Shown in pieces: positions 57,172 through 64,000 of a stretch of 64,000 nt of DNA. The notes beneath the pieces were generated by a model that saw nothing but the letters and a program-made list of their open reading frames with translations, did not search any database and was not told the DNA's origin. Source of the stretch: Amycolatopsis balhimycina FH 1894 (GTDB lineage: Bacteria; Actinomycetota; Actinomycetes; Mycobacteriales; Pseudonocardiaceae); the NCBI RefSeq assembly GCF_000384295.1, contig NZ_KB913037.1:6821533-6885532 (forward strand). The letters are read 5' to 3'. Position 1 is the first letter of the stretch. Every line of letters starts with the position of its first letter. The translations under genes were made by a program, and so were the position numbers.

Positions 57172-58554
57172 TCAGGCGGTGATTTCCCAGAGGGCTTCCA
57201 CCAGATGCTGGGTTGCGCCGGCGAAGGCGTGTTTCGGGGTTGCCGCGTAGCCGACGATCAGGCCGCCCGGGCAGTCCGGGGTCATCCAGTAGCTGCCCAG
57301 GCCCTCGATGCCGATCGAGCGGCGGCGGCAGGCCGCCAGGGCCGTTGCCTCCGAGGGACCGTCCGGGGGCAGGGTCAGCAGCAGGTGCAGGCCCGCCGCG
57401 ATGCCGTACGGCCGCACCGAGTCCGGCAACGCCGCCAGGAGACGGGCGCGGCGGGAGCGGTACTCCGCGCGGCTGCGGCGGACGTGCTGGTCGTAGGCGC
57501 CCGAGTCGATCAGCTCGGCCAGTGCCAGCTGATTCAGCAGCGCCGGGCGTGAACCGCTGTCGGCCATCGCGGCGCGGACCGGTTCGACCAGGGTCCGCGG
57601 CAGCACCAGCCACGCCAGCCGCAGCGACGGGGCCAGGGTCTTGCTCGCCGTGCCCGCGTACACCACCCGCTCCGGCGCCAGCGCCTGCAGCGCTCCGACC
57701 TGCTGGCGGTCGAAGCGGAACTCGCCGTCGTAGTCGTCTTCCAGCACGAACGCGCCCGATTCGCTCGCCCAGCGGGCCAGCGCCGCCCGCCGGGGCGGGG
57801 CCAGCGTGACGCCGGTGGGGTACTGGTGCGCCGCCGTCACGACCGCCGCCGGACTGTCCAAAGCGGACACGTCGATCCCGTGCTCGTCGACCGGAACGCC
57901 GACGACCCGCGGTCCCTGTGCCGCCGCGATCGAGCGGTACGTGGCCAGGGAAGGGTTTTCGAACGCCATTTCGCCGACGCCCAGGCCGGCAAGCGCCCGG
58001 GACACCACCGCGACGGCGTGTGAATACCCGTGACACACCACGATCCGCGCCGGGTCGGCGACCACTCCGCGGGCGCGGGCGAGGTAGCCGGCGAGGGTGT
58101 CCCGCAGTTCCGGCGCGCCCAGTTCCGACTCGTAGCCGAACGCCGCCGCCGGCGTCCGCAGCAGGGCCCGCCGGGTGGCGGTGATCCAGGCATGCCGGGG
58201 GAACGCCGTCAGGTCCGGGCGGCCCGGGCGCAGGTCCCAGCGCGGCGCCGGGTCGCGCGGCGCCTGCCGGGGCGCGGACTGGGGGAGCGAGCCCGCCGTC
58301 GCCACCCTGGTCGGCGCGCCCTGGGCCGTGCGCAGGTAGCCCTCGGCGGCGAGGTCGGCGTACACGCGGGTGACCGTTCCGCGGGCGACGCCCAGGTCGT
58401 GCGCCAATGCGCGGGTCGACGGCACCGCCGCGCCCGGCTGCCACCGGCCCTCCCGGATCGCCGCGCGGATCGCCGCCACGAGCCCGCTGCGGCCCGTCGA
58501 GGGCTGCCAGCCGAGGTGGACGTCGAGCCCCGAACTGGACCACGAATCCGTCAT
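57172..58554 (-). CDS. MocR/PdxR family regulator (GntR HTH fused to aminotransferase fold)
   Basis: 460 residues. N-terminal GntR winged helix (IRAAIREGRWQPGAAVPSTR, then LGVARGTVTRVYADLAAEGYL), a linker, then a fold-type I PLP domain (AFGYESELGAPELRDTLAGYL, VTAAHQYPTGVTLAPPRRAAL in part, and YAGTASKTLAPSLRLAWLVL with the PLP lysine). ATG at 58554; upstream ATGs would run through the operator. Probably senses PLP or an amino compound and regulates the divergent gene. Confidence 0.88.
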   Translation of the reverse strand: MTDSWSSSGLDVHLGWQPSTGRSGLVAAIRAAIREGRWQPGAAVPSTRALAHDLGVARGTVTRVYADLAAEGYLRTAQGAPTRVATAGSLPQSAPRQAPRDPAPRWDLRPGRPDLTAFPRHAWITATRRALLRTPAAAFGYESELGAPELRDTLAGYLARARGVVADPARIVVCHGYSHAVAVVSRALAGLGVGEMAFENPSLATYRSIAAAQGPRVVGVPVDEHGIDVSALDSPAAVVTAAHQYPTGVTLAPPRRAALARWASESGAFVLEDDYDGEFRFDRQQVGALQALAPERVVYAGTASKTLAPSLRLAWLVLPRTLVEPVRAAMADSGSRPALLNQLALAELIDSGAYDQHVRRSRAEYRSRRARLLAALPDSVRPYGIAAGLHLLLTLPPDGPSEATALAACRRRSIGIEGLGSYWMTPDCPGGLIVGYAATPKHAFAGATQHLVEALWEITA

Positions 58555-58556
58555 GT

Positions 58557-58582
58557 GACTGGACCATACCCGTGGTCCAGTC
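58557..58582. promoter_or_regulatory. Perfect 10-bp-arm palindrome between mocR and the divergent operon
   Basis: GACTGGACCA (58557-58566), TACCCG, TGGTCCAGTC (58573-58582). It starts 2 bp before the MocR start codon and about 19 bp before the divergent ATG, so it overlaps both promoters. Likely MocR operator. Confidence 0.7.
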
Positions 58583-58600
58583 GCCGCTAGCGTGAACGGC

Positions 58601-59062
58601 ATGACCAAGCGCATCGGACTCGGGGGCGCGCCCGAGCTCTACCAGGCGATGGCCGGCCTGCAGGCCGAGGTGAACAAAGCCGGGGCCAACGCCGGGCTCG
58701 ACCCGAAACTCCTGGAGCTGGTGAAGACCCGCGCGTCGCAGCTCAACGGCTGCGCGTACTGCCTCGACATGCACACCCGCGACGCGCTCGAGCTGGGCGA
58801 GTCGCCGCGGCGGCTGTTCGTGCTCGACGGCTGGCGCGAGACCGGCCTGTTCACCGAGCAGGAGCAGGCCGCACTGGCCCTCACCGAGGCGATGACCAAG
58901 CTGTCCGCGACGCAGGCGGTGCCCGACGACGTCTACGAGCAGGCGGCGAAGGTGTTCACCGAAGACCAGTACCGCGCGGTCGCGTGGGAGATCATCGCGA
59001 TCAACAGCTGGAACCGGATGACCATCACCAGCCACACGCCGCTGCCGAAGCGGGACGAGTGA
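58601..59062 (+). CDS. Carboxymuconolactone decarboxylase/AhpD-family protein
   Basis: 153-residue helical protein with the peroxidase-type CxxC motif NGCAYCLDMHTRDALELG, so it probably acts as an AhpD-like alkylhydroperoxidase or thiol oxidoreductase rather than a true decarboxylase. ATG at 58601 lies 7 nt after TAGCGT; a GTG at 58592 is possible. Overlaps the next gene by GTGA. Transcription is probably governed by the MocR palindrome. Confidence 0.87.
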   Translation: MTKRIGLGGAPELYQAMAGLQAEVNKAGANAGLDPKLLELVKTRASQLNGCAYCLDMHTRDALELGESPRRLFVLDGWRETGLFTEQEQAALALTEAMTKLSATQAVPDDVYEQAAKVFTEDQYRAVAWEIIAINSWNRMTITSHTPLPKRDE

Positions 59063-59796
59063 CCGCCGCCGCGCTCAAGGCGCTGCACGTCCCGGGCAGG
59101 CCGCTGGTGCTGCCGAACGTCTGGGACGCCGACACCGCGAAGCTCGTCGAGGCCGCCGGGTTCCCGGCGGTGGCGACCAGCTCGGTCGCCGTCGCGGCCG
59201 CGCTCGGGTTCCCCGACGGCGAGGCGGCGCCCGCCGACGAGATGTTCGCCGCCGCCGCGCGGATCGCGAAGGCGGTCGGCGTCCCGGTCACCGTCGACGC
59301 GGAGTCGGGCTACGGCCTGTCCGGCGCCGAGCTGGCGGGCCGGCTGCTCGACGCGGGCGCGGCCGGCTGCAACTTCGAGGACACCGACCACGCCACCGGC
59401 GAGGTCCGGCCGGTCGCCCGGCAGGCGGAGCGGATCGCCGCCCTGCGTGCCGCGGCGGGGGACGGCTTGGTGATCAACGCGCGCGTCGACTCCTTCCGGG
59501 GAGCCGACGCCCGTGAAGCGCTCGAAGCCGGTATTGCCAGGGCGCAGGCCTACTTCGGGGCCGGCGCCGACTGCGTTTACCCGATCCACCTGCGCACGCC
59601 CGAACTCATCGCGGAGTTCGTGCGGGGGGTCGGTGGGGCCGTCAACGCGGCCGCTTGGCCGGACAGCCCGGGTCTGGAAGGCCTCGCCGCACTGGGGGTG
59701 GCGAGGATTTCGCTGGGTGGCGGCCTCTGGCAGTACGTCCGGAAGCAGTTCGAGGCGGCCGTCACCGGTGTCGCCGAAGGCCGGCTCCCGTACTGA
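59059..59796 (+). CDS. Isocitrate lyase / PEP mutase family enzyme
   Basis: 245-residue TIM-barrel protein of the PEP mutase/2-methylisocitrate lyase group. LVLPNVWDADTAKLVEAAGF is the N-terminal motif; VTVDAESGYGLSG contains the metal acidic residues; GCNFEDTDH and RVDSFRGA follow. It lacks the KKCGH lyase motif of isocitrate lyase, so oxaloacetate decarboxylase- or carboxyphosphonoenolpyruvate-like chemistry is more likely. GTG at 59059 overlaps the CMD stop. Confidence 0.85.
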   Translation: MTAAALKALHVPGRPLVLPNVWDADTAKLVEAAGFPAVATSSVAVAAALGFPDGEAAPADEMFAAAARIAKAVGVPVTVDAESGYGLSGAELAGRLLDAGAAGCNFEDTDHATGEVRPVARQAERIAALRAAAGDGLVINARVDSFRGADAREALEAGIARAQAYFGAGADCVYPIHLRTPELIAEFVRGVGGAVNAAAWPDSPGLEGLAALGVARISLGGGLWQYVRKQFEAAVTGVAEGRLPY

Positions 59797-59807
59797 CCGG
59801 GGAATGG

Positions 59808-59856
59808 CCGAAGGCCGTCGCGAGGGGATCGGGAACACCCTCGCGACGGCCTTCGG
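59808..59856. terminator. Bidirectional hairpin terminator
   Basis: CCGAAGGCCGTCGCGAGGG (59808-59826) with a perfect complement (59838-59856) and an 11-nt loop, between the convergent PEP-mutase and symporter genes. Confidence 0.8.
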
Positions 59857-59866
59857 GGTCGGTGCG

Positions 59867-61474
59867 CTAGTGAACGACCGCCTTTTCGGCGCCCGCGCCG
59901 GTGAGGGAGCGGACCTCCATCTCGGCGTACTTCTTCTCGTCGTGCTCCTTGGACAGGACCGTGCCCAGCCAGCCCAGGATGAACGCGGCCGGGATCGACA
60001 CGATGCCCGGGTTGCTCAGCGGGAACCAGGCGAAGTCCGCGGTCTTGATCATCGACGTGCTCTTGCCCGACACCGCGGGCGAGAACACGATCAGCACGAT
60101 CGTGATGGCCAGGCCGCCGTAGATCGACCACAGCGCGCCCTGGGTGTTGAACCGCTTCCAGAACAGCGAGTAGAGGATCGTCGGCAGGTTCGCCGAGGCC
60201 GCGACCGCGAAGGCCAGCGCGACCAGGAACGCGACGTTCTGCCCGTTGGCCAGGATGCCGCCACCGATGGCGAGGGCGCCGATCACCACCGCGGTGATCC
60301 GGGCGACCTTGACCTCCGAGTCCGGCGACGTCTTGCCGCGCTTGACGACGTTCGCGTAGACGTCGTGGGCGAAGGACGCCGACGCCGTGATCGTCAGGCC
60401 GGCGACCACCGCGAGGATCGTCGCGAAGGCGACCGCGGAGATCAGGCCCAGCAGCACCGGCCCGCCCAGTTCGAGCGCGAGCAGCGGAGCCGCGGAGTTG
60501 ACCCCGCCCGGCGCCTTCTTGATCGTGTCCGGTCCGACCAGCGCACCGGCGCCGTAGCCGAGCACCAGTGTGAACAGGTAGAACACGCCGATCAGCACGA
60601 TTGCCCAGACCACCGAGCGGCGCGCGTCGCGGGCCGTCGGCACGGTGTAGAAGCGCATCAGGACGTGCGGCAGGCCCGCCGTGCCCAGCACCAGCGCGAT
60701 GCCGAGGGAGAGGAAGTCCAGCTTCGACGTTCCGGTGGCGCCGTACTGCTTGCCCGGGCCGAGCAGCGTCTGCCCGGCCTTGCCCGCCTTGTCGACGGCG
60801 GCCTGCAGCAGCTGGGAGAAGTTGAAGCCGTACTTGCCGAGCACCCACAGGGTGATCACGAGCGCGCCGATGATCAGCAGCGCGGCCTTGATGATCTGCA
60901 CCCAGGTGGTGCCCTTCATGCCGCCGATCAGGACGTAGGCGATCATGATCACGCCGACCACGGCGATCACCAGTGCCTGCGCGCCCTTGCCTTCGACGCC
61001 GAGCAGCAGCGCGACGAGACCGCCGGCGCCCGCCATCTGCGCGAGCAGGTAGAAGAACGACACGATCAGCGTCGACGTCGCGGCCGCGGCCCGCACCGGC
61101 CGCTGCTTCATCCGGAACGCCAGGACGTCGCCCATCGTGAACTTGCCGGTGTTGCGCAGCAGTTCCGCGACCAGCAGCAGCGCGACGAGCCAGGCGACCA
61201 GGAAGCCGATGGAGTAGAGGAAGCCGTCGTAACCGTTGATGGCGATCGCGCCGGCGATGCCGAGGAACGACGCCGCCGACAGGTAGTCACCCGAGATGGC
61301 GATGCCGTTCTGCGGGCCGGTGAACGCGCGGCCGGCGGCGTAGTAGTCCGAAGCCGTCTTCGTGTTGCGGCTGGCGCGGAACACGATCACCAAGGTGATG
61401 ACCACGAAGGCGGCGAAGATGATGATGTTGAGGAGCGGGCTGCTGCCTTCCACACCCGCGGCGATGTTCGTCAT
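59867..61474 (-). CDS. actP: Cation/acetate symporter (SSS family), ActP-like
   Basis: 535-residue sodium:solute symporter with about 13 helices. ActP-like features are TASDYYAAGRAFTGPQNGIA, ISGDYLSAASFLGIAGAIA, MGDVLAFRMKQRPVRA and GTAGLPHVLMRFYTVP. Probably imports acetate or another short carboxylate, which fits nearby acetyl-CoA and ethylmalonyl-CoA genes. ATGA overlap with the DUF485 gene upstream, the standard yjcH-actP arrangement. Confidence 0.9.
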   Translation of the reverse strand: MTNIAAGVEGSSPLLNIIIFAAFVVITLVIVFRASRNTKTASDYYAAGRAFTGPQNGIAISGDYLSAASFLGIAGAIAINGYDGFLYSIGFLVAWLVALLLVAELLRNTGKFTMGDVLAFRMKQRPVRAAAATSTLIVSFFYLLAQMAGAGGLVALLLGVEGKGAQALVIAVVGVIMIAYVLIGGMKGTTWVQIIKAALLIIGALVITLWVLGKYGFNFSQLLQAAVDKAGKAGQTLLGPGKQYGATGTSKLDFLSLGIALVLGTAGLPHVLMRFYTVPTARDARRSVVWAIVLIGVFYLFTLVLGYGAGALVGPDTIKKAPGGVNSAAPLLALELGGPVLLGLISAVAFATILAVVAGLTITASASFAHDVYANVVKRGKTSPDSEVKVARITAVVIGALAIGGGILANGQNVAFLVALAFAVAASANLPTILYSLFWKRFNTQGALWSIYGGLAITIVLIVFSPAVSGKSTSMIKTADFAWFPLSNPGIVSIPAAFILGWLGTVLSKEHDEKKYAEMEVRSLTGAGAEKAVVH

Positions 61475-61830
61475 GCCTGCTCCTTCGCAGAGTCGCCTTC
61501 GATGTCCTCACGGATCTTCTCCGCGACCGGGTCGAGCTTCCGGTTGGCGTACCGGACGTACAGCCCGGTGATCACGAACGTCGAGACGAACTGCAGCAGG
61601 CCGAAGATCAGGCCGACGTTGATGTTGCCGAACACCTTTGTGCTCATGAAGCCGTGCGCGTAGTCCGCGAGGAGCACGTACAGCAGATACCAGAGCAGGA
61701 ACACCGCCGTCATCGGGAAGACGAACCGGCGCAGGCGGCTGCGCAGCTCGCGGAACTCGGTGCTTTCGTGCGCGCGTTCCCAGATGGTTTCTGACGTGTC
61801 CGGGGGCCCGCCGGTGTCCGTCGTGCTCAT
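61471..61830 (-). CDS. DUF485 membrane protein, partner of ActP-like symporter
   Basis: 119 residues with two helices (FPMTAVFLLWYLLYVLLADY and VGLIFGLLQFVSTFVITGLY), typical DUF485/YjcH. Its role with the symporter is unknown. SD GGGAG precedes the ATG. Promoter: TTCACG (61892-61897) and TACGGT (61869-61874) with a 17-bp spacer. Confidence 0.9.
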   Translation of the reverse strand: MSTTDTGGPPDTSETIWERAHESTEFRELRSRLRRFVFPMTAVFLLWYLLYVLLADYAHGFMSTKVFGNINVGLIFGLLQFVSTFVITGLYVRYANRKLDPVAEKIREDIEGDSAKEQA

Positions 61831-61900
61831 CGCTGCTCCCTGCGACGTTGCGGAAAGTGACCTGTGACACCGTAGGGACGCGTGAGGCTCGCGTGAAGAA

Positions 61901-63625
61901 TCAGCGGCTCAACAGCCGGGTCAGACGACGAACGGTTGACGAACGGTCGCGCGGTCCCGTCAAACGGGGTTCGTCCAGGTGGAGGCGCAGCATCGCCGCC
62001 GTCGACCAGGCGGGTGGCCTGCCCCGCAACGAGACCAGCGCCATTGCGCCGAACGCCAAGGGTACCGACCAGGGTGCCGGTTGCTGCACCAAGATCGCCA
62101 CCCAGCCGCGCAGCGGCGGCCCGGCGAGGGCGAACAGGATCGAGCCGGACGACGCGACCAGCCCGGTCAGCACCCCGGCGATCCCGCCGGTCGCGGTCAG
62201 CCGCGGCCACCAGATGCCGAGCACGAGCAGCGGGCAGAACGTCGACGCGGCGACGGTGAAGCCCCACGTGACCAGGACGCCGGCGTCGAGCTCTGCCGAG
62301 CGCAGCGCCAGCAGCACCATCACCCCGGCGACGCCGAACACGGCGATCCGCAGCCGCCGCAGCTCGCCGGGCACGAGGTCGTGGGCGATCGCGCCGGACA
62401 TCACCAGCAGCAGGCCGAGCGACGTCGCCAGGAACGCCGCGAACGCGCCGGCCGTCAGCAGCGCCGTGAACAGGCCGCCGGCCCAGCCACTGTCCACTTG
62501 GTACGGAAGCGCGACGACCACGGTGTCGGTCGCGCCGGAGAGGTACAGCCCGGGGACGAGGACCCGCCCGAGCACGCCGTAGACGCCGGGGAAGAGGTAG
62601 AAGACGCCGAGCAGCGCGACCGTGATCGCGGCGGTGCGGCGCGCGGCGCGGCCGTCCGGGCTGGTGTGGAAGCGCATGAGGACGTGCGGGAGGCCCATCG
62701 TGCCGAGCATGGTCGCGACCAGGACGGCCCACGTGCCGAGCAGCGGGTAGCCCTGGTCGCCGAGGTCGAGCAGCGGGCGCCGCCAGTCCGGGCCGCCGAG
62801 CGCGGCGCCGCCGCGGACCGCCGGGACGGCCGCGCCCGTGGCGAACCTGACCTCGTCCTGGCTGCGCGCGGTGAATTCGCCCGGCGGCAGGGTTTCGACG
62901 ACGCCGTTGCGCCGGACGGGGGTCGGTTCGCGGATCTCCATGGTGACGTCGACCTCGAACCGCACCGGGGTCTCGCGGGCGAAGTGGGTGAACTCGACGG
63001 GGTTGAGCGCGTCGGTCCGGTTGACCGCGCCGGCCTGCAGCACCAGCCAGATCGCCGGGACGAGGAACAGCAGCAGCTTCAGGACGAACTGGAACGCCTG
63101 CACGTACGTCGCCGCGCGCATGCCGCCGAGGGCCAGGGTGACGCTGACCGCGGCACCGGCCACCACCACGCCGACCCAGTACGGGGTGCCGCCGACCGCG
63201 GCGAGCACCAGGCCGGCGGTGCGGAACTGCGGTACGACGTAGATGGTGCCGATCACGAGCACGACGACGGCGGCGAGGCGGCGCAGCGCGGGGGAGTTGA
63301 GCCGGGCTTCGGCGAAGTCGGGGACGGTCAGCGCGCCCGACCGCCGCATCGGCGCGGCGACGAGCACGAGCATCGCGATGTAGCCGGCGGTGAAGCCGAC
63401 CGGGTACCAGAGCGCGCCGATGCCGTCCTTGACGACGAGCCCGGCGATGCCGAGGAACGACGCGGCGCTGAGGTACTCGCCCGAGACGGCGGCCGAGTTC
63501 ACCAGCGGCGAGATCCGCCGGGACGCCACGAGGAAGTCCGACGTCGTGCGCATCGCGGCGACCCCGCGGACGCCGATGAGCAGCGTCACGAGCACGACCG
63601 GTGCGACAGCGAGCGCGACTCCCAC
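61901..63625 (-). CDS. Second SSS-family sodium:solute symporter
   Basis: 574 residues, about 13 helices, ActP-related (VSGEYLSAASFLGIAGLVV, TMGLPHVLMRFHTSPDG). It differs by a large hydrophilic insertion of about 90 residues (FARETPVRFEVDVTMEIREP to GGAALGGPDWRRPL) between two helices. Start GTG at 63625 with only weak AGGA upstream. A 26-bp hairpin lies just before it. Substrate unknown, likely a carboxylate. Confidence 0.85.
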   Translation of the reverse strand: MGVALAVAPVVLVTLLIGVRGVAAMRTTSDFLVASRRISPLVNSAAVSGEYLSAASFLGIAGLVVKDGIGALWYPVGFTAGYIAMLVLVAAPMRRSGALTVPDFAEARLNSPALRRLAAVVVLVIGTIYVVPQFRTAGLVLAAVGGTPYWVGVVVAGAAVSVTLALGGMRAATYVQAFQFVLKLLLFLVPAIWLVLQAGAVNRTDALNPVEFTHFARETPVRFEVDVTMEIREPTPVRRNGVVETLPPGEFTARSQDEVRFATGAAVPAVRGGAALGGPDWRRPLLDLGDQGYPLLGTWAVLVATMLGTMGLPHVLMRFHTSPDGRAARRTAAITVALLGVFYLFPGVYGVLGRVLVPGLYLSGATDTVVVALPYQVDSGWAGGLFTALLTAGAFAAFLATSLGLLLVMSGAIAHDLVPGELRRLRIAVFGVAGVMVLLALRSAELDAGVLVTWGFTVAASTFCPLLVLGIWWPRLTATGGIAGVLTGLVASSGSILFALAGPPLRGWVAILVQQPAPWSVPLAFGAMALVSLRGRPPAWSTAAMLRLHLDEPRLTGPRDRSSTVRRLTRLLSR

Positions 63626-63644
63626 TAGCCGGTCCTGCCATCGA

Positions 63645-63701
63645 AGTCCGTGAATGGCACATTGAGGGACGTCAAGTCCCTCAATGTGCCATTCACGGAC
63701 T
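63645..63701. repeat. Perfect 26-bp hairpin between two co-directional genes
   Basis: Arms 63645-63670 (AGTCCGTGAATGGCACATTG, then AGGGAC) and 63676-63701 surround a GTCAA loop. On the minus strand it follows the stop of the edge gene (63708) and precedes the symporter GTG by 20 nt. Could be a terminator, an attenuator or an mRNA processing site. The sequence belongs to the same style of intergenic palindromes as 13622-13672. Confidence 0.75.
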
Positions 63702-63707
63702 CGGAGG

Positions 63708-64000
63708 TCACTGGTCGTCCTCGAGGCGTTCGGCGCGGCGGAGCTGCCAGCGGGCCAGCAGGGCCATCGCCGGGTACGGCAGGACCGCCAGCATCAGCCA
63801 CGACAGCGGAATCCCCAGCAGCCGCACGGAGTCCAGGCCGGGGAACGCCGCGAAGATCCCGGGCAGGCCGAGCAGCAGCGCGAACATCAGCGCCAGCGCG
63901 GGCACGCCGTGACGTCGTTGCGCGCGGTACAGCGCCGTGGCGCGCTGGGTGTCGCCCGCGGGCAGCCGCGTCTGGCGCCAGCGGCCGCGTGACCGGCGCC
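63708..64000 (-). CDS. Small membrane protein (partial, 5' end beyond right edge)
   Basis: The frame is open to the window edge. About 97 residues are visible: a basic amphipathic stretch (RQTRLPAGDTQRATALYRAQ), then two helices (PALALMFALLLGLPGIFAAF and LLGIPLSWLMLAVLPYPAMA) and ALLARWQLRRAERLEDDQ. It resembles small accessory proteins encoded before SSS symporters. A GTG at 63905 would give a 65-residue protein, but the frame continues upstream. Confidence 0.65.
   Translation of the reverse strand, partial: RRSRGRWRQTRLPAGDTQRATALYRAQRRHGVPALALMFALLLGLPGIFAAFPGLDSVRLLGIPLSWLMLAVLPYPAMALLARWQLRRAERLEDDQ

Overview
This window looks like chromosome of a high-GC actinomycete. The DNA is very G+C rich, GTG starts are frequent, strong Shine-Dalgarno (SD) sites alternate with promoters that end on the start codon, and the gene content is typical: an AfsR/SARP regulator, many TetR proteins, crotonyl-CoA carboxylase/reductase, a DasR-type operator and secreted hydrolases. 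The long perfect intergenic hairpins and the gene mix suggest Pseudonocardiaceae, most likely Amycolatopsis or a relative. That placement is inference from memory, not a database match. I see no rRNA, tRNA, CRISPR array, transposase or phage genes.

Layout. 1-3.7 kb: a SARP regulator cut by the left edge, divergent from a TetR gene. 3.7-13.6 kb: a secreted glycan and protein degradation block (GH28 polygalacturonase-like, GH105 unsaturated rhamnogalacturonyl hydrolase, GH29 fucosidase with a discoidin domain, a GH63-like glycosidase divergent from a ROK repressor, and an S53 peptidase). A structured RNA-like element lies before the GH28 gene. 13.7-22 kb: an orphan histidine kinase, an NCS1 nucleobase permease, a coupled SDR and divergent QueA-like pair, and an ssuABC-type sulfonate ABC transporter. 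22-30.5 kb: a DEAD-box helicase, an acyl-CoA dehydrogenase operon, an unusual LuxR-VOC fusion, and tex. 30.5-37 kb: a GH18 chitinase with a DasR-like operator, a flavin monooxygenase, an AlkZ-like glycosylase, and AraC and TetR regulators.

37-45.2 kb is a phenylacetate catabolic cluster: paaI-paaK-tetR on the minus strand, divergent from paaZABCDE. PaaK makes phenylacetyl-CoA, PaaABCDE epoxidises the ring, and PaaZ opens and oxidises it. Two PaaR-like operators sit in the shared promoter region. The beta-oxidation genes paaF, paaG, paaH and paaJ are not in the window. 45.2-47.4 kb holds an XRE-type regulator coupled to a small membrane protein, with an unexplained block of long non-coding repeats upstream. 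47.4-49.1 kb carries an adenylate cyclase and a universal stress protein.

49.2-56 kb carries a DivIVA-like coiled-coil protein and C4/C5 acyl-CoA genes (ccr, methylmalonyl-CoA epimerase, acetoacetyl-CoA thiolase, meaB), which fit an ethylmalonyl-CoA or butyrate/propionate extender-unit pathway. An SPW membrane protein with its TetR regulator interrupts them. 56-64 kb holds a secreted cyclophilin, a MocR regulator divergent from a carboxymuconolactone decarboxylase-like gene and a PEP-mutase/ICL-family enzyme, then two sodium:solute symporters (one ActP-like with its DUF485 partner) and a small membrane gene running off the right edge.

The most unusual non-coding signals are the 236-bp tandem repeats before the XRE gene, the pseudoknot-capable element before the GH28 gene, two arrays of 21-bp units at distant loci, a pair of inverted perfect DnaA boxes after tex, and several families of long perfect hairpins. 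Positions, family calls and operator matches come from reading the sequence by eye; no searches or folding programs were run.
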